Positions 46,771 through 57,977 of a DNA stretch of 64,000 nt are shown one piece after another. A program made the translations under genes and the position numbers. Numbering within the stretch: the first letter of the stretch is position 1; the number at the start of each line of letters is the position of its first letter. Source of the DNA: Burhinus oedicnemus (taxonomy: Eukaryota; Chordata; Aves; Charadriiformes; Burhinidae); the NCBI GenBank assembly GCA_008921705.1, contig VFFE01007500.1, positions 3,776,618 to 3,840,617 of the forward strand, read 5' to 3'. The notes beneath the pieces are model-generated. The model was not told the origin of the DNA. It saw nothing but the letters and a program-made list of their open reading frames with translations, and ran no database searches.

Positions 46771-49700
46771 AAAGAGAACATGAAGCATACCAAGTCTATT
46801 TGTATTGGATCCAAAAACCAGTGCGGTGCAATGTAGATTCAAGAGACAATATGTTTTTATGAAATCTCTGATGAGGAAACACCCAGAGTAGAGCACCATA
46901 GTGATCCAAAATACCAGCTGGAACCCTACATCCAACAGCAAAAAAGGAAAATTGCCATAACAAGAGAGTACATTACCAAAATCCTAACATGAAAAAGGTC
47001 TGCATTTCATCTGTCTTCATCTTTGCTTAGCAAAGTATTACCAGTTTACATGAAAATGATGGCAGGTAGAAACACTTTAGCTTTTGAACAAAAGGCAGCT
47101 TCTTAGAGAGAAGCTCTAGGCTCCCTTCTTCAGCAAGACATTCTCCTGGTGTTGACCTGTATACCCACGCTCACTTGCTCAGCCAGGTAACTCTTCAAAC
47201 TTGTCTTTCTGCTCCCCATAGATGACTTTTCTGTTCTTGTGCTAATGAAGTCTAAAATACCTCATCCTCCTCTAAGACACTAATGAATGCCTTTGCCTGG
47301 CAGAGACAGCCACAGCATCAGACTTCTCAGTTCTGATGACAGGCTATGAACACCAGATCCTTCATTTAGCCCTAAATAATACTGCCCAGAATGTCACCAT
47401 TATTTAGTTTCTTTGATTAATTACAACTTTGCAAAGACTTTGTTACATAAATTGGTTTCCTATACATATTAAGCGTCTTTCTGTCTCCCTGCAAGTCCTT
47501 TGGATGGTGAAATGACATTTTGACTGCTAAAGATTGAGTGTCACGTAGATGCTTTTGCCTACAAGCTAAATGTCTTTCTCTGGCCTAGAATGCACTATAT
47601 GTAGAAACAAGTATCAGTATTCTAGCTGTGGCACCCAGAGCTGCTGAGACTCGGCCAAAAGCTTGACAGATTTATATAATGCAGAAGACCAGAAGAGGAT
47701 CTGGATTTTGTCTCTCCTGCTTTGCTGTCTTCCATCTTTTTTTCTTCCTTCTTGTCCCTTCTGAATTTGCCTTTTTCCTCCCTGTCCCCTGGCTGCACCA
47801 ATGACACATTATAACACATGTTACACTTGATTTGTAGCTTCTCCCCCTCAGTAACTCTGGTAATCATGCCTCCTTGTTTGGTAGAACAGCTCTGGAAGAG
47901 ACTGGAAAAGGGCAAACGAGCATTTGGGAAACAAGCATCTGGTTAAAAGTTGAGCCTGTTCCTCCTCCTTCACACTCAAATCACTAACCTGAACACTCAG
48001 AAGAAACACACCTGGTGATTCATTATAGCAAAAGCATTAGAACCGACAGAACAAACCGAGATGAAGCAAAGTTATGTCAAAAAAAGAACAGGACAAGCTT
48101 AAGATGGAAGTAGGCTGGCAGTTCCAAGCACAGCATTCAGTTTTGCAGAGAAACTTCCTCAGGCTTCGGTATATGCAGATAAGTACCTCAAACAACAGCA
48201 AAACAATCATTATAGGTTAGAACAGAAACAAATCTTCAATGAACATGTATTTTGCAAATCAACAAGAACATGGGGAACGAAGGAGGATAATCTTCAGAGT
48301 CTAATCGTGGACAACCCTCAACTACAAGACAAGTCAAAGGAAACTGAGTGTACTGAGTACCTGACAGAGGATGTAGATGAAATCGTGCTGCTGTAAACTT
48401 CACATTAAGATGATTCTTTGGTGGTAAAGTAGAAACTTTAATTTGGAATTCCTTTGCTGCAAAGCCCTTAACATTTTCAGTGCAAGACTTTGGTTTAATT
48501 TGAACAGGTCTGGGGAACAGATGTATTTATAGTGGCAAAGGCTTTTTATATTGCTTTCACTAGCAGAATGCAGAGGCTCAAATGGCTAATTAAATGCGAA
48601 ATTCTATTTAAAAAAACAAAAAAGGCAGATACAGTGTCTTTTTAAAAATACCTGATGTTCAAGGCAGACTAAATTGAGTCAGTATCTGGGAACGTGCGTG
48701 CTCTGACCTGTGTGAAAAGGCAGACTGTGGTACCATGTACAGGCGAGACAGTTACCATGGAGACCTGACTGCTTTAGGTGTAGAAGCTAAACATTACAAA
48801 CAACTTTGCAGCATTAGGCTACTAGCCTCATAAAAACACTGCAAAATAACAATGAATTCTGAGATAATCATTATGATCTGTTTCTTGACATGTGAATATA
48901 AGTCTTCTATCATAAAACAAAAGACAAAAGCACGATTGAGAGGAAATGGCCTGATATTGCAGGCCTCAATTTACCATCTGCTCCTCAAAGATGCTATGGT
49001 CCTTGGCTCGCATTGATGATAATGGGACCTGCAGGTAGGCAGCTTGTCTCAGAATACTGTCCTCCTGCCTAAAGCTTTACCTAAATTAGGACTCCAAACT
49101 TGAGCCAACACAACACAGGCAGGAGGCGCCGCAGCCAGAGTTAAAATAACTCAATTATTGATTACAAAAAGCTTTCCCTTTTAAAGTTTCCATTTAACAG
49201 CACAAGTTACGCTGTAAATATCTACCACAGGGTTTGTGGTATCATGCATGCTGACTACACTAAAGGACAGCTATTTCACATGAAATGTTATACTGCAGAG
49301 ATCAATGGGTCTTTGTGGGGAGATGCTAAACGCACCTGTTGGGCAGTAACCTGTGTGCCTACTGAACGCCTTCAGTAGTTGAGAGATGCCATAGATTTCT
49401 TAGCTGGACAGGCATGGCTTCATGACTGCAAGCCCATCTCTTGGCCTAAATACCACTCCACCTGGCAGGTAGGCACTCTCAATAGAAAAAGAAAATCTGC
49501 TTCATACCACTGTGTCTAACAGTGGCAAAGGATATTCACCTCTGTCCACCAAACTCTCTGATCTATTGATACAGCAGTCAACTATTTTTCAGAGAGTGAA
49601 TGCATCTGTCTCCTCCTTCACCTAGAGCAAAGGTTCACAGGAAATCACTTGAGACGCTTTCTCCTGCTTTTGGTATTAAATTACACACAAAAGAAGTTCA

Positions 49701-50844
49701 GGTGCAGGTGAGGCTAGTGTTACATTTCAGGGGATGAAAAATCCATCTCAAGGAGATTTATGCCAATATAAACTATCCCACAACTAGGAGCTCACATGGA
49801 TCGAATGCGGTGCTCATAGCTGGCTCTTACATCACTAATTAAGATGCTTCTACAACAAGACTACAGACGTATTTATTGCAAAGCTGTAATGGTCAAACCC
49901 TTTCATAAGGCACGGCCGCTAAACAACAACTTGCTGGAAGAACTGCTAGTTACAAGCTAAGAAGTAAGCAGAGAAGTTGGAGCTGACCTCAGATGCAGAT
50001 AGGTGTGCCTTTCAGGTGCATGCAGCTCATAAAATTCAGCTGAATACACACGTGCATACCTACAGTGTTTCATAATCAAATAACATGTATTCCTCCAACT
50101 CTTTGCAGACCTGTCTAACAGAGGAAAGTGGACTCCTTCCACATTATATCAAATGTTTTTGGCAGTGGGTGAGTTTCCATAGGTTGTAATAAATTTTGCA
50201 CTGAAGGCACCCTAAGTTTTTGCTGGCACAGAACCATCTTTCAGCCTTTGTGGCACACACTGTACAAACGCAAAAGGGGCATAAGGGAAAACTAAACTCT
50301 CTTAATCCAAATGACTAATACCCTAGATCTGTACCACAAGAGACCACTTTTTTAATATCAGCCTTTCTTTGTGCCCACAATTACAAGAACGAATAATACA
50401 GATAACATAAATGCCAACGTAACTGATTCCATCTGCAAACTAAGTAAGCAGATTTGAAAGTAACACGGCACCAAGGGCCCACTTAGCTTATTGAGAGCAG
50501 TGTGGGTGCTTAGGTCTCCACACAGCCAGTTATTGGCAAAAAATAATCGTTAGTTTTGATCTAAGCTCTCCCCATCACATTTGTACTACAACTATCTTAG
50601 TTTTGTGACAGTGAGGAGCGGTTGCAATGACTGAGAAACCTTTAAACTAGTAAAGACCAGTTTCTTGGTGGGCAGGGGTGGAAAACTTCCTGCTTGTTAT
50701 CACTGATCCTTTTATGCTGCTCAGTTAAAACAAAGGAGGGGAATCCAGACACCAGCCCACAGTGACCATTGAGCAGGCAACGCTGGCAGCAAGAGTACAA
50801 GGAAAGTGTGACTGGAGTTATCCCATCATGGCTCTAATATCATT

Positions 50845-50890
50845 AGAAATCTTTTCACTGGATTTAATGGGATTTGGATCAGGTGCAAAG
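50845..50890 (+). repeat. ancient amniote repeat fragment
   Basis: TTCACTGGATTTAATGGGAT followed by TTGGATCAGG matches the relic phrase ttgacttcaatgggatttggatcaggccc. Confidence 0.5.
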
Positions 50891-52264
50891 GAAGCCACCT
50901 TACACTTCCCTGATCTGTTGATCCTGTCAACACAGCAAAGCAATCTAACCCCAAGTATGTATTTTTGCATGTCTGCATGCCACGAAGGACACATGTGCCC
51001 CCCCCAGTCCACACACAAGCAACCTCAATAGTCGTAAGTCAATTTGATTCTTAATATATTGAGAGGAATTAATAAAGTAGGTAAGAAAAGGACGTAAAGA
51101 ATTAAATATAAAATTTTAACTTGGTATTTTCCTCTCTAACAATGTTCCTGGGTATTTTAAGTAAACAACTACCCAAAGGAAGCCTATAAATGGCTAGAGC
51201 TATAATTATAACAGTATTAATCTTAGCATCGAGACAGAGGGAAACAAGGTATTGAAAATGCACATTAAAGCCTCACATGTAACAGAAGCTATGCCCCATG
51301 TCCAAAACCATCACTAACACTGAGTTGTAAGAAGTGCCACCTGATCTTTCTGCACTCTGCCTGTGCTACAGTTTAACACCAAAGAGAGTATTTTAAAAAT
51401 ATTTCATTATGTGCAATGTTGGCTGAGGTTTGTTGCTATTCCTTGCCCTTCTAATGAAGAGATTAGGTAGATTTACAGCAAGACATAAACTCCTTGGTGT
51501 TCTCCTAGAGAAAGAATCCCACTCCTCCTCATTTAAAAGCTGATAGCCTTGCTGTAGGTGGTAATTATGTCGAGGGTGAATTGCTGTGGTTTCTGTCTGG
51601 CAACACGCAGCCCTGGCACATGCAATCCCCACACTGTCTGGAAACAGCATTACATCAAACCATCCAAGCTAGTGGCTTACACAACCAGCTACAGCCCTTT
51701 GAAATCTGTCAGGTCCAGTGACTTGCTATGTGCACTTCTGCTTCTCAGACATAAGCTTCATCGCATTTATCACACAGGTATCGGGCTCCTTTAAAAATAA
51801 AATTTGGAAGCATCAACCTTTAACCTAACTTAAAATCTTATGAAGAAAAAAAAAAATAATCTACATATCAAACAGCAAACAACTGCATGATTTTAACACC
51901 AAATCTGAACTCAGTTCCTGAGAGCCTGTGGGTGCATCCATGCAACGCTAAGAGAGGAACCTCAGAAAACACAAAACAAGACAGCACCAGAAAGGGAAGC
52001 TGCACAATGCTGCTAGTGAAATTAGTTAATGAGTTAACGTGGAGCTTGTCTAGGGATCCCTAATGCAGGGCAGCACTGCACACTGTAAGCAGGCACATGC
52101 CATAGTTAAATCTAACAGCTATGGATTAGGTTCTTAATTAAATGCAGTTCTGCTGGGATCCCTGCATCAAAATTAAAAATCACTGAGAAATCTCAAGTCA
52201 AACATAGCATTCAACTTCATGTCTCCAGCTGTCAGGCAGCAACATCATGTTACATGAAGACCTG

Positions 52265-52315
52265 TGAAGAAGTAGCTTCCCCTGAAGTCAGTGGGACCAG
52301 ATACGAAGCAGGGAA
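52265..52315 (+). repeat. ancient amniote repeat fragment
   Basis: CCCCTGAAGTCAGTGGGACC resembles the phrase tgaagtcaatgggac of the same relic group. Very short. Confidence 0.35.
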
Positions 52316-53513
52316 CTGCTCAGCCTAGGAACAGCTGTATCTGCCCCAGCATCATAGCTGTGTGTTAAGAATGCAATAGCCTAAGCCACAGAATCACTGC
52401 ATTTTCTACATGATTTGAAAACAAACATGTTGTACTTTAACAAGAAATGCTGTAACTATGTCCTTGGAGGATTGTTGTTCTGTACCAAAGAATTATTTCC
52501 CTTCCCTCCCCTCCCCCACTTCCCTCCCCTATGAATTAGTAAATGAATTTCTGCCACAAACCCTCAAACCATATTCTTCCCAATCAAAGAGTAAAATGAT
52601 ACCCAAGAGAGCAAGGCAGCACAGAACCAGTGAGATCCTGCAGACAACTAGACTGGACAGAAAGCTCCTGCCACCGCCACACACAGATGGGCACACACAC
52701 TCAGAAAGCCTATGGGGGTAAAACAGGACAATACCAGAAAGAGGATTACATCCAAACGACGTTGCTGGAAAATGTTCTCCTGGAACCGGACAGCTGAATC
52801 ATCTGCGACCAGACCAATAAGGATGATACACAACAAAACACAGTACATGTAATTTAATAAGTAAGCACAGATATTTTTTATTTTTTTTCCTGATCTTGCA
52901 AGTTTGGAAACAATGCCTTAAGGGCAAGGTCCATATTAGGGGACAATCCAGTGTATGCACTTATGGGCAAATATATTACAATCTGCATATATTTTCTGGG
53001 GAAATTAATCCTGCAGTTTTGCTCAGGGTCTGCACCTCAGTGTTTTAGCAAATGGGGGATGTAATGTGTGCCTGTGAAGTCAGCCAGAATACAGATCCAA
53101 GAAGATGGGATTCTTATAATGTTTTTTGTAAGATGCAGTGCTACAGGGCCTAAATAAAAAGCTTTTCAAAAAGTCATTGCACATAGCATGAGAATAAAGT
53201 GCTAGTCCCAGCAGTAGCCGCACAGCCGGTATCCACATTGTACAACAATTGCACAGCTCAAATCGTGACTATGAAAGGACAGCCCAAGCAGCAGGTGGGA
53301 TGGAGGGATGGCAGGGGAGTCCATACCCGAGCACTTCTCTCTCCAATCTGTCTGTTCATCAGTCATGTCACACGGGCTGTTCCCCTGCAAGGAACATCCA
53401 GAGGAACAGAGAAGCTAGAAATGCGGGTCCCAGGCAGGGGAAGCAGCTGGCAGGCATCTGTAATTGAATTCCAGGAGGACTTGGTCTATTTTTAAAATTC
53501 TCTGTAGGTTGGC

Positions 53514-53532
53514 TTTTTTTTTAAAAAAAAAA
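53514..53532 (+). repeat. T9A10 palindromic homopolymer block
   Basis: A run of nine T followed by ten A, self-complementary; flanked by A-rich sequence with CCAAAAC units. Low complexity. Confidence 0.85.
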
Positions 53533-55648
53533 CCAAAACACCAAAAACAACAGGTGAATGTTTCCAAAACTCAACACAGTTTTAAAGTTTCATTACATAT
53601 ATCTCTGAGTTCCAGCGCTGTGTAAAAATCGTGCAATAGCAGCAAAGCACGACCAATCAGAACCAGATTCTAACACTCTGCACCAGTAAGGGAGAAAATG
53701 AATCAGTTTTAATCCTATATTGTAAGGATAAAGAACGCACAAACCTCTTCTACAGCATTTACACTCTGAACTAGAGGGACACTGGTTTTCTGCCAATGCC
53801 AAAATAAAAAAAATTCCTTTGTTGTTGCTTACGTGATGTGCTTCTGCAGTATCTACTAACCCACAGCTCTGAGGGAACACTGATACCTAAGGAATGAAGC
53901 CCTACAAAAAACATCAAAATGTGAAGATTGTCTTTATGTTCTTTCCATAAGTGATATCTGAATGTGTTTTCATTTGACCAGTCCAACACCATACCAAGTC
54001 AATGGCAGAGGTAAACGGGACTCCTGACTTGCTCTCATTCATAAGCGATCTGACCTGCTCAAGTTGTATACAGAGCCTTCTGCACCTTTAGAGCTCCTTT
54101 ATCTCTTGTAATGCCTCTTAGATGATAACCAGGGTCCTAATATTCTCTCACCACAGCCTGGGAGAAGAATGGTCATTTATTCTGAGAGGGACCATGTTGT
54201 TAATCTCCAGCTGTCAAGATCTCTAATTCTGCATGCCCGTTTGGGCACTGCCTCTGCTTCTGAGAGGCAGTGTCTGGGACCACTTCCTTACCCTTCCCTG
54301 GACAGAGTAGCGATGGATGGTAAAAGGATCCTAAATACAGCTCAGAATGGCTAATACAAAGCAGGAGCAACCAAAGACTGCTAAAGCTGCACAGAGGAAA
54401 GTTCTCAATTCACTCACAGCACAGTCCAGTCTGAGCTATACTCATTTATCTTCCAAGTTGCTGCAGCAAGTTAAATTCTCTGGTGATAATGAGCAGTCAC
54501 CGACTGCATCACCAACTCATTAAATCAACTCAGTATCCACTCGTTAGCAAACGCATTTATACACTCTGGATTTAAGACTTGCTGGCTAGCAGAAATGTAG
54601 CATATGATATTTGTTGGGGTATAATTTGTATTATTTTTATTCTGATTTGTGTAAAGTGATCCTTATGTAGCTGCAGCATGCCTCCCTCTCTCTTTTGATA
54701 GTGCTAGATTATACTCAAAAACTGTTACTTTAAAAAAATAGTCAGAAGATAAAGCCAGGTATCATTTTTCAGCACTTTGCAAGACAGGGTTATGTAACTA
54801 CACGTCGCAATGTATATTTAAACATTGGTATGTTAACCCTGTATATAGAGACGAAGTGAAAGAACAGAGGAAGAGAAACAGAAAGGAAGAGAAAAACCTC
54901 TTAAACACCAGAAAAAATACCATTTTGTGATGCTTATTAATAAAAAAAAGCGACTCCAACAATAACTTCCTCTTGGAAATATAATAAATACAGGATAATA
55001 GAATGTGTACCGTATCAGCTGATACTATTTGCTGAATATTCCCCAAATGCACAACCAGTATACCTGATCTTATCAAACAACATTGGATTTTGTTGCAAGC
55101 ACAGCTTTATAAAGGGCTATTTTCTTACTATAGTGGTGGCAGGGGAAATGTTTAAGAAGAAAATGTTTTGACCGCCATGCAATCAGACTGCCTGTAAACA
55201 GTATATTCGGGCCCTTAGAAAGCAGAGGAGATTTAATACAGCTTAAAGTTTCAGAGGGTTTGGTTTCTTCGCAGCTCCTGGGCAGCAGTATTACACTTTT
55301 CAAGGGCAAGACAATGACCATTAGCTTCCATCAGAGGAGGAATGATGAAATTTCAAAACATACTTTGGAGAAAAGATGGGGTGAATGTTGCAGGGTGGGT
55401 ATGGGGGAATCGCTTCCCTGTTTTTAAACTCTGTTATGTCAATTTGTTCCTCAGCTGCTTATTAATTAAAATTGTTGCTTTGAGTTGCCCCAGTTCCTCC
55501 ACGGTTGGTTTGCTGATTTTTTTTTTTCCCCCTGCAGTCACAAGACCTTCTTTTTGCAGGTAACTGGATAAAAGGCAAGAGGTTTACGGCAAGAACATTT
55601 GCAGCTTCATACAGACGCCCCTGCGTAATGCCGCTAGGAAGTCTCGCG

Positions 55649-55656
55649 TATAAAAT
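55649..55656 (+). promoter_or_regulatory. TATA-like element at island edge
   Basis: TATAAAAT preceded by CTCGCG, on the plus strand at the left border of the CpG island. A TATA box is possible, but AT-rich flanks make chance matches common. Confidence 0.3.
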
Positions 55657-55914
55657 AATTTATGAAAAGTCGTAACAGGCCACCTGCACGCGCAAACTTT
55701 AGTCTCTGCAAACCAGCATCCTCTGCCAAAACTGTCAGCCTCTTGACGACTGCCCTGCCAAAACCCCGCACCCTGAGGGGTCCCTCAGCTTTGCTGCCTG
55801 CGGCACCGCCGCCCTCGGAGGCCAGCACGGCGAGCCAGGCGAGGGCCAGAGCCCTCCGCCGAGCGCCAACAAACCATTTTCCTCTCATCTTTTGGCAACG
55901 GGAGGGCAGAGAAC

Positions 55915-55963
55915 GAGGAGGAGGAGGAGGAGGAGGAGGAGGAGGAGGAGGAGGAGGAGGAGG
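55915..55963 (+). repeat. (GAG)n trinucleotide repeat
   Basis: About 16 uninterrupted GAG units in the CpG island. Produces artefactual poly-Gly, poly-Arg, poly-Ser and poly-Pro open frames. Purine-only strand, likely unstable in length. Confidence 0.97.
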
Positions 55964-56016
55964 CGGGGAGCTCGCTGCCCGTTTCCGTTTGTTGCTGCCG
56001 TTGCGGTTCAAGCCGG

Positions 56017-56026
56017 GTTACATAAC
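56017..56026. promoter_or_regulatory. D-box (PAR-bZIP/NFIL3) palindrome 1
   Basis: GTTACATAAC, whose complement GTTATGTAAC fits the RTTAYGTAAY consensus of DBP/TEF/HLF and the repressor NFIL3 at all ten positions. Lies in the CpG island. Confidence 0.6.
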
Positions 56027-56233
56027 GCGGCAGCCCAGGCTCCTGTCGGCGGATGCCCACGCCGGCGCAAAACATCCCCGCCGGAGCTGCGAGAGCGATT
56101 TATCAATTCATGCGCAGCTTAATCAGCCCATTTGCTTTCTAGTGTCTTGACAGCAGAAAGCTGATCTCATGCCGCCGCACGACCGCTCAAAGCGAATTTT
56201 AAATTGAATTTCAGGGCCGGGAGCACCGGCGGG

Positions 56234-56241
56234 CACGTGAC
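56234..56241. promoter_or_regulatory. E-box 1 (CACGTGAC)
   Basis: CACGTG core with AC flank, as bound by CLOCK-BMAL1, USF or MiT/TFE factors; 30 bp from D-box 2. Confidence 0.5.
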
Positions 56242-56270
56242 GCGCCCGCGCGCTGCCAGACACTGCGGGC

Positions 56271-56280
56271 GTTACATAAC
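56271..56280. promoter_or_regulatory. D-box (PAR-bZIP/NFIL3) palindrome 2
   Basis: Identical GTTACATAAC, 254 bp from the first copy, here followed by GGCGCGG. Binding is inferred, not shown. Confidence 0.6.
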
Positions 56281-56311
56281 GGCGCGGTGCCGCCGCCGCC
56301 GCCGGTCCCGT

Positions 56312-56335
56312 GGGGGGGGGGGGGGGGGGCGGGGG
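56312..56335 (+). repeat. G18 run plus G5 before gap
   Basis: Eighteen consecutive G, one C, then five G running into the gap. Potential G-quadruplex; the likely cause of the assembly break. Confidence 0.95.
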
Positions 56336-56355
56336 NNNNNNNNNNNNNNNNNNNN
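56336..56355. other. assembly gap (20 N)
   Basis: Twenty ambiguous bases inside the CpG island. The true length may differ, so frames and spacing across it are unreliable. Confidence 0.99.
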
Positions 56356-56418
56356 GTGCGGCACCGGCAGGAGCCGGCGTCTGCTCCCGCCCGGCTCCGC
56401 ACACCGCTCACATGCGCG

Positions 56419-56426
56419 GTCACGTG
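56419..56426. promoter_or_regulatory. E-box 2 (GTCACGTG)
   Basis: CACGTG core with GT flank, adjoining the NRF1-like CATGCGCG and an 11-G run (56429-56439). Confidence 0.5.
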
Positions 56427-57960
56427 TTGGGGGGGGGGGTCAGTCCTCGGTGGCAGCAAATGGGAGCGGGACCGTTCCTCCCACCAGCCACAACAGTTCG
56501 TTAAATCGCTCGCCAGGCAACGGCGATTACAGCAGGCTGAGGGACGCGGAATATTAAAGGTAAAACGCTGCGCCTTGTATTCGCCCCCCGCCGCCGGTAC
56601 CAGCCCCAGGCGAAGGGGGCAACGCAGCCTGCAGCGCCGCTTGCTGCCCTGCCAGAAGGCGGCCACCTGCACCCACGCCTCGGGCACCTCCCGCTCGCCG
56701 AAGCAGCTGCGCAGAGGCCTGCGGCCTGGCAAGCCCCGACCCGGCTGACTGCCGGCCGCGCTGCCGGGTCACTGCTCTTCCACCGCCTGCTCCCAGCCGC
56801 CCCCGGCCTTCGTCCTGAGCAGCGGCCGAGCAGGTGCGGCGAGGTCTGGGTAACAGCCCTCTCCCACTTAGCGCACACTGGCCACACCAGGTGTCGCTCA
56901 CCTGGAGGGATTTTCCACAGTCTGTATTAGTGGATGGGGATAAAACATGCTCCCCACGCCAAAAGACAAGGACTAGCTCTGCTTCAGCCAAGGGGTTCCT
57001 ACCAGTGTCACTATCTGCAGGTCTGCATTGCTAAATACGACACCCACAGATCACAATTGAGTGCAGAGTTAATGCACATCCCAACTTGTGCTGGTCTCAT
57101 ACCGACATCCAGCTTACTGACTTGGAAGCTGCTAGCCACCCAACCCATGCTCAGCATCAGTGCTTGCATACCACAGGGAGGTTTGCAAGGGAGGGTACTA
57201 CGTACAAGTCCCTGTGCTTTGTCTCTTCTTGGATTACCCTCTCGGGCTGCAGATTTTTGGAGCCACCTTGACCCTTAATTCTTCCTTCAGGAGAATGGGC
57301 ATTGCAAGTCAAGTTGGCCAACACAGCAGGGAGAGTCTCTGAAGTCTGTATGACTCAAGAAGTGACTCTTTTCACGTATGCCAGCATTTCAGCAAATTTT
57401 TAAAAGCGTGCTTCTTCCCAATAGAAGCCAACTTAAGAACAAGAATTTATGTAGATAATCCAAAGCCAAGCTAACTAAATCAGTGCTTGTTAAGACCTCA
57501 TACCATTTTTTACAACAAATCTTTCATTCACAAAGCCCAGGAGCACACTGTTTGCGTGATTTAAGGAGGAGAAAATGGGCACTGTGCCAACTGCTAGGTT
57601 CTGCACTGTCATACACAAAGTCCTGCTTCCACTTTCAGAGAGACCTTCTTTGAAGGTGAGTCATTCGGTCCTCTGGAGAGGAGCCTAAAACGGGAGCTAG
57701 CTTGTGATACTTAAAAAGTACCCTCAGCTGTACTGACACGTGTCCACAGTGACGGTACATAACTGGGCAGCAGACTCAGGTCAAAAAGTGATGCCGTATT
57801 CGAGTTGGCCATCAGAGGGGAAATCAGTTCCCTTCCCCTGTCTTTCAGCAACCCTTCGCACAACAGAAAAATGTAGAATGAACTTAGTCCTAGGCCCAAA
57901 CGCAGTGTTCATTAAGTCAGAAACAAGCATTAGGGCAATGTATCTATTCACCAATTTCAG

Positions 57961-57977
57961 AAAAAAAAAAAAAAAAA
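57961..57977 (+). repeat. poly-A run (A17)
   Basis: Seventeen A in a row; it encodes the lysine run of the longest open frame in the window, which weakens that frame as a gene. No retroelement body recognised 5' of it. Confidence 0.95.

Larger units (their letters stand above)
55650..56880. promoter_or_regulatory. CpG island, candidate internal promoter
   Basis: An abrupt switch from AT-rich intron to GC-rich DNA dense in CpG, the only such block in the window. It carries (GGA)n, long G runs, CACGTG E-boxes at 56234 and 56421, CATGCGCA/CATGCGCG NRF1-like sites at 56109 and 56411, and GTTACATAAC D-boxes at 56017 and 56271. Such islands in birds usually mark promoters. Nearby donor-like sites exist on both strands: AAAG|GTAAAA (plus, exon end 56559) and CTCCAG|GTGAGC (minus, exon end 56902). 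The strand and product are not determined. It could drive a 5'-shortened ITPR2 transcript, an antisense RNA or an unrecognised gene, or be an intronic enhancer-type island. Confidence 0.75.

Noticed and set aside
47622..47915. 97-codon lysine/glutamate-rich frame on the minus strand
   Set aside because: TTG start, purine-rich composition explains it, no match to ITPR2 or another family.
55634..56748. Several overlapping long frames on both strands with poly-Gly, poly-Pro or poly-Ser
   Set aside because: Produced by the (GAG)n repeat, G runs and low stop frequency of GC-rich DNA, and some read through the N gap.
56902..56991. Coding first exon joined in frame to ITPR2 exon 1
   Set aside because: The donor and phase fit, but the frame opens with TTG and no in-frame ATG was found; kept only as a donor candidate.
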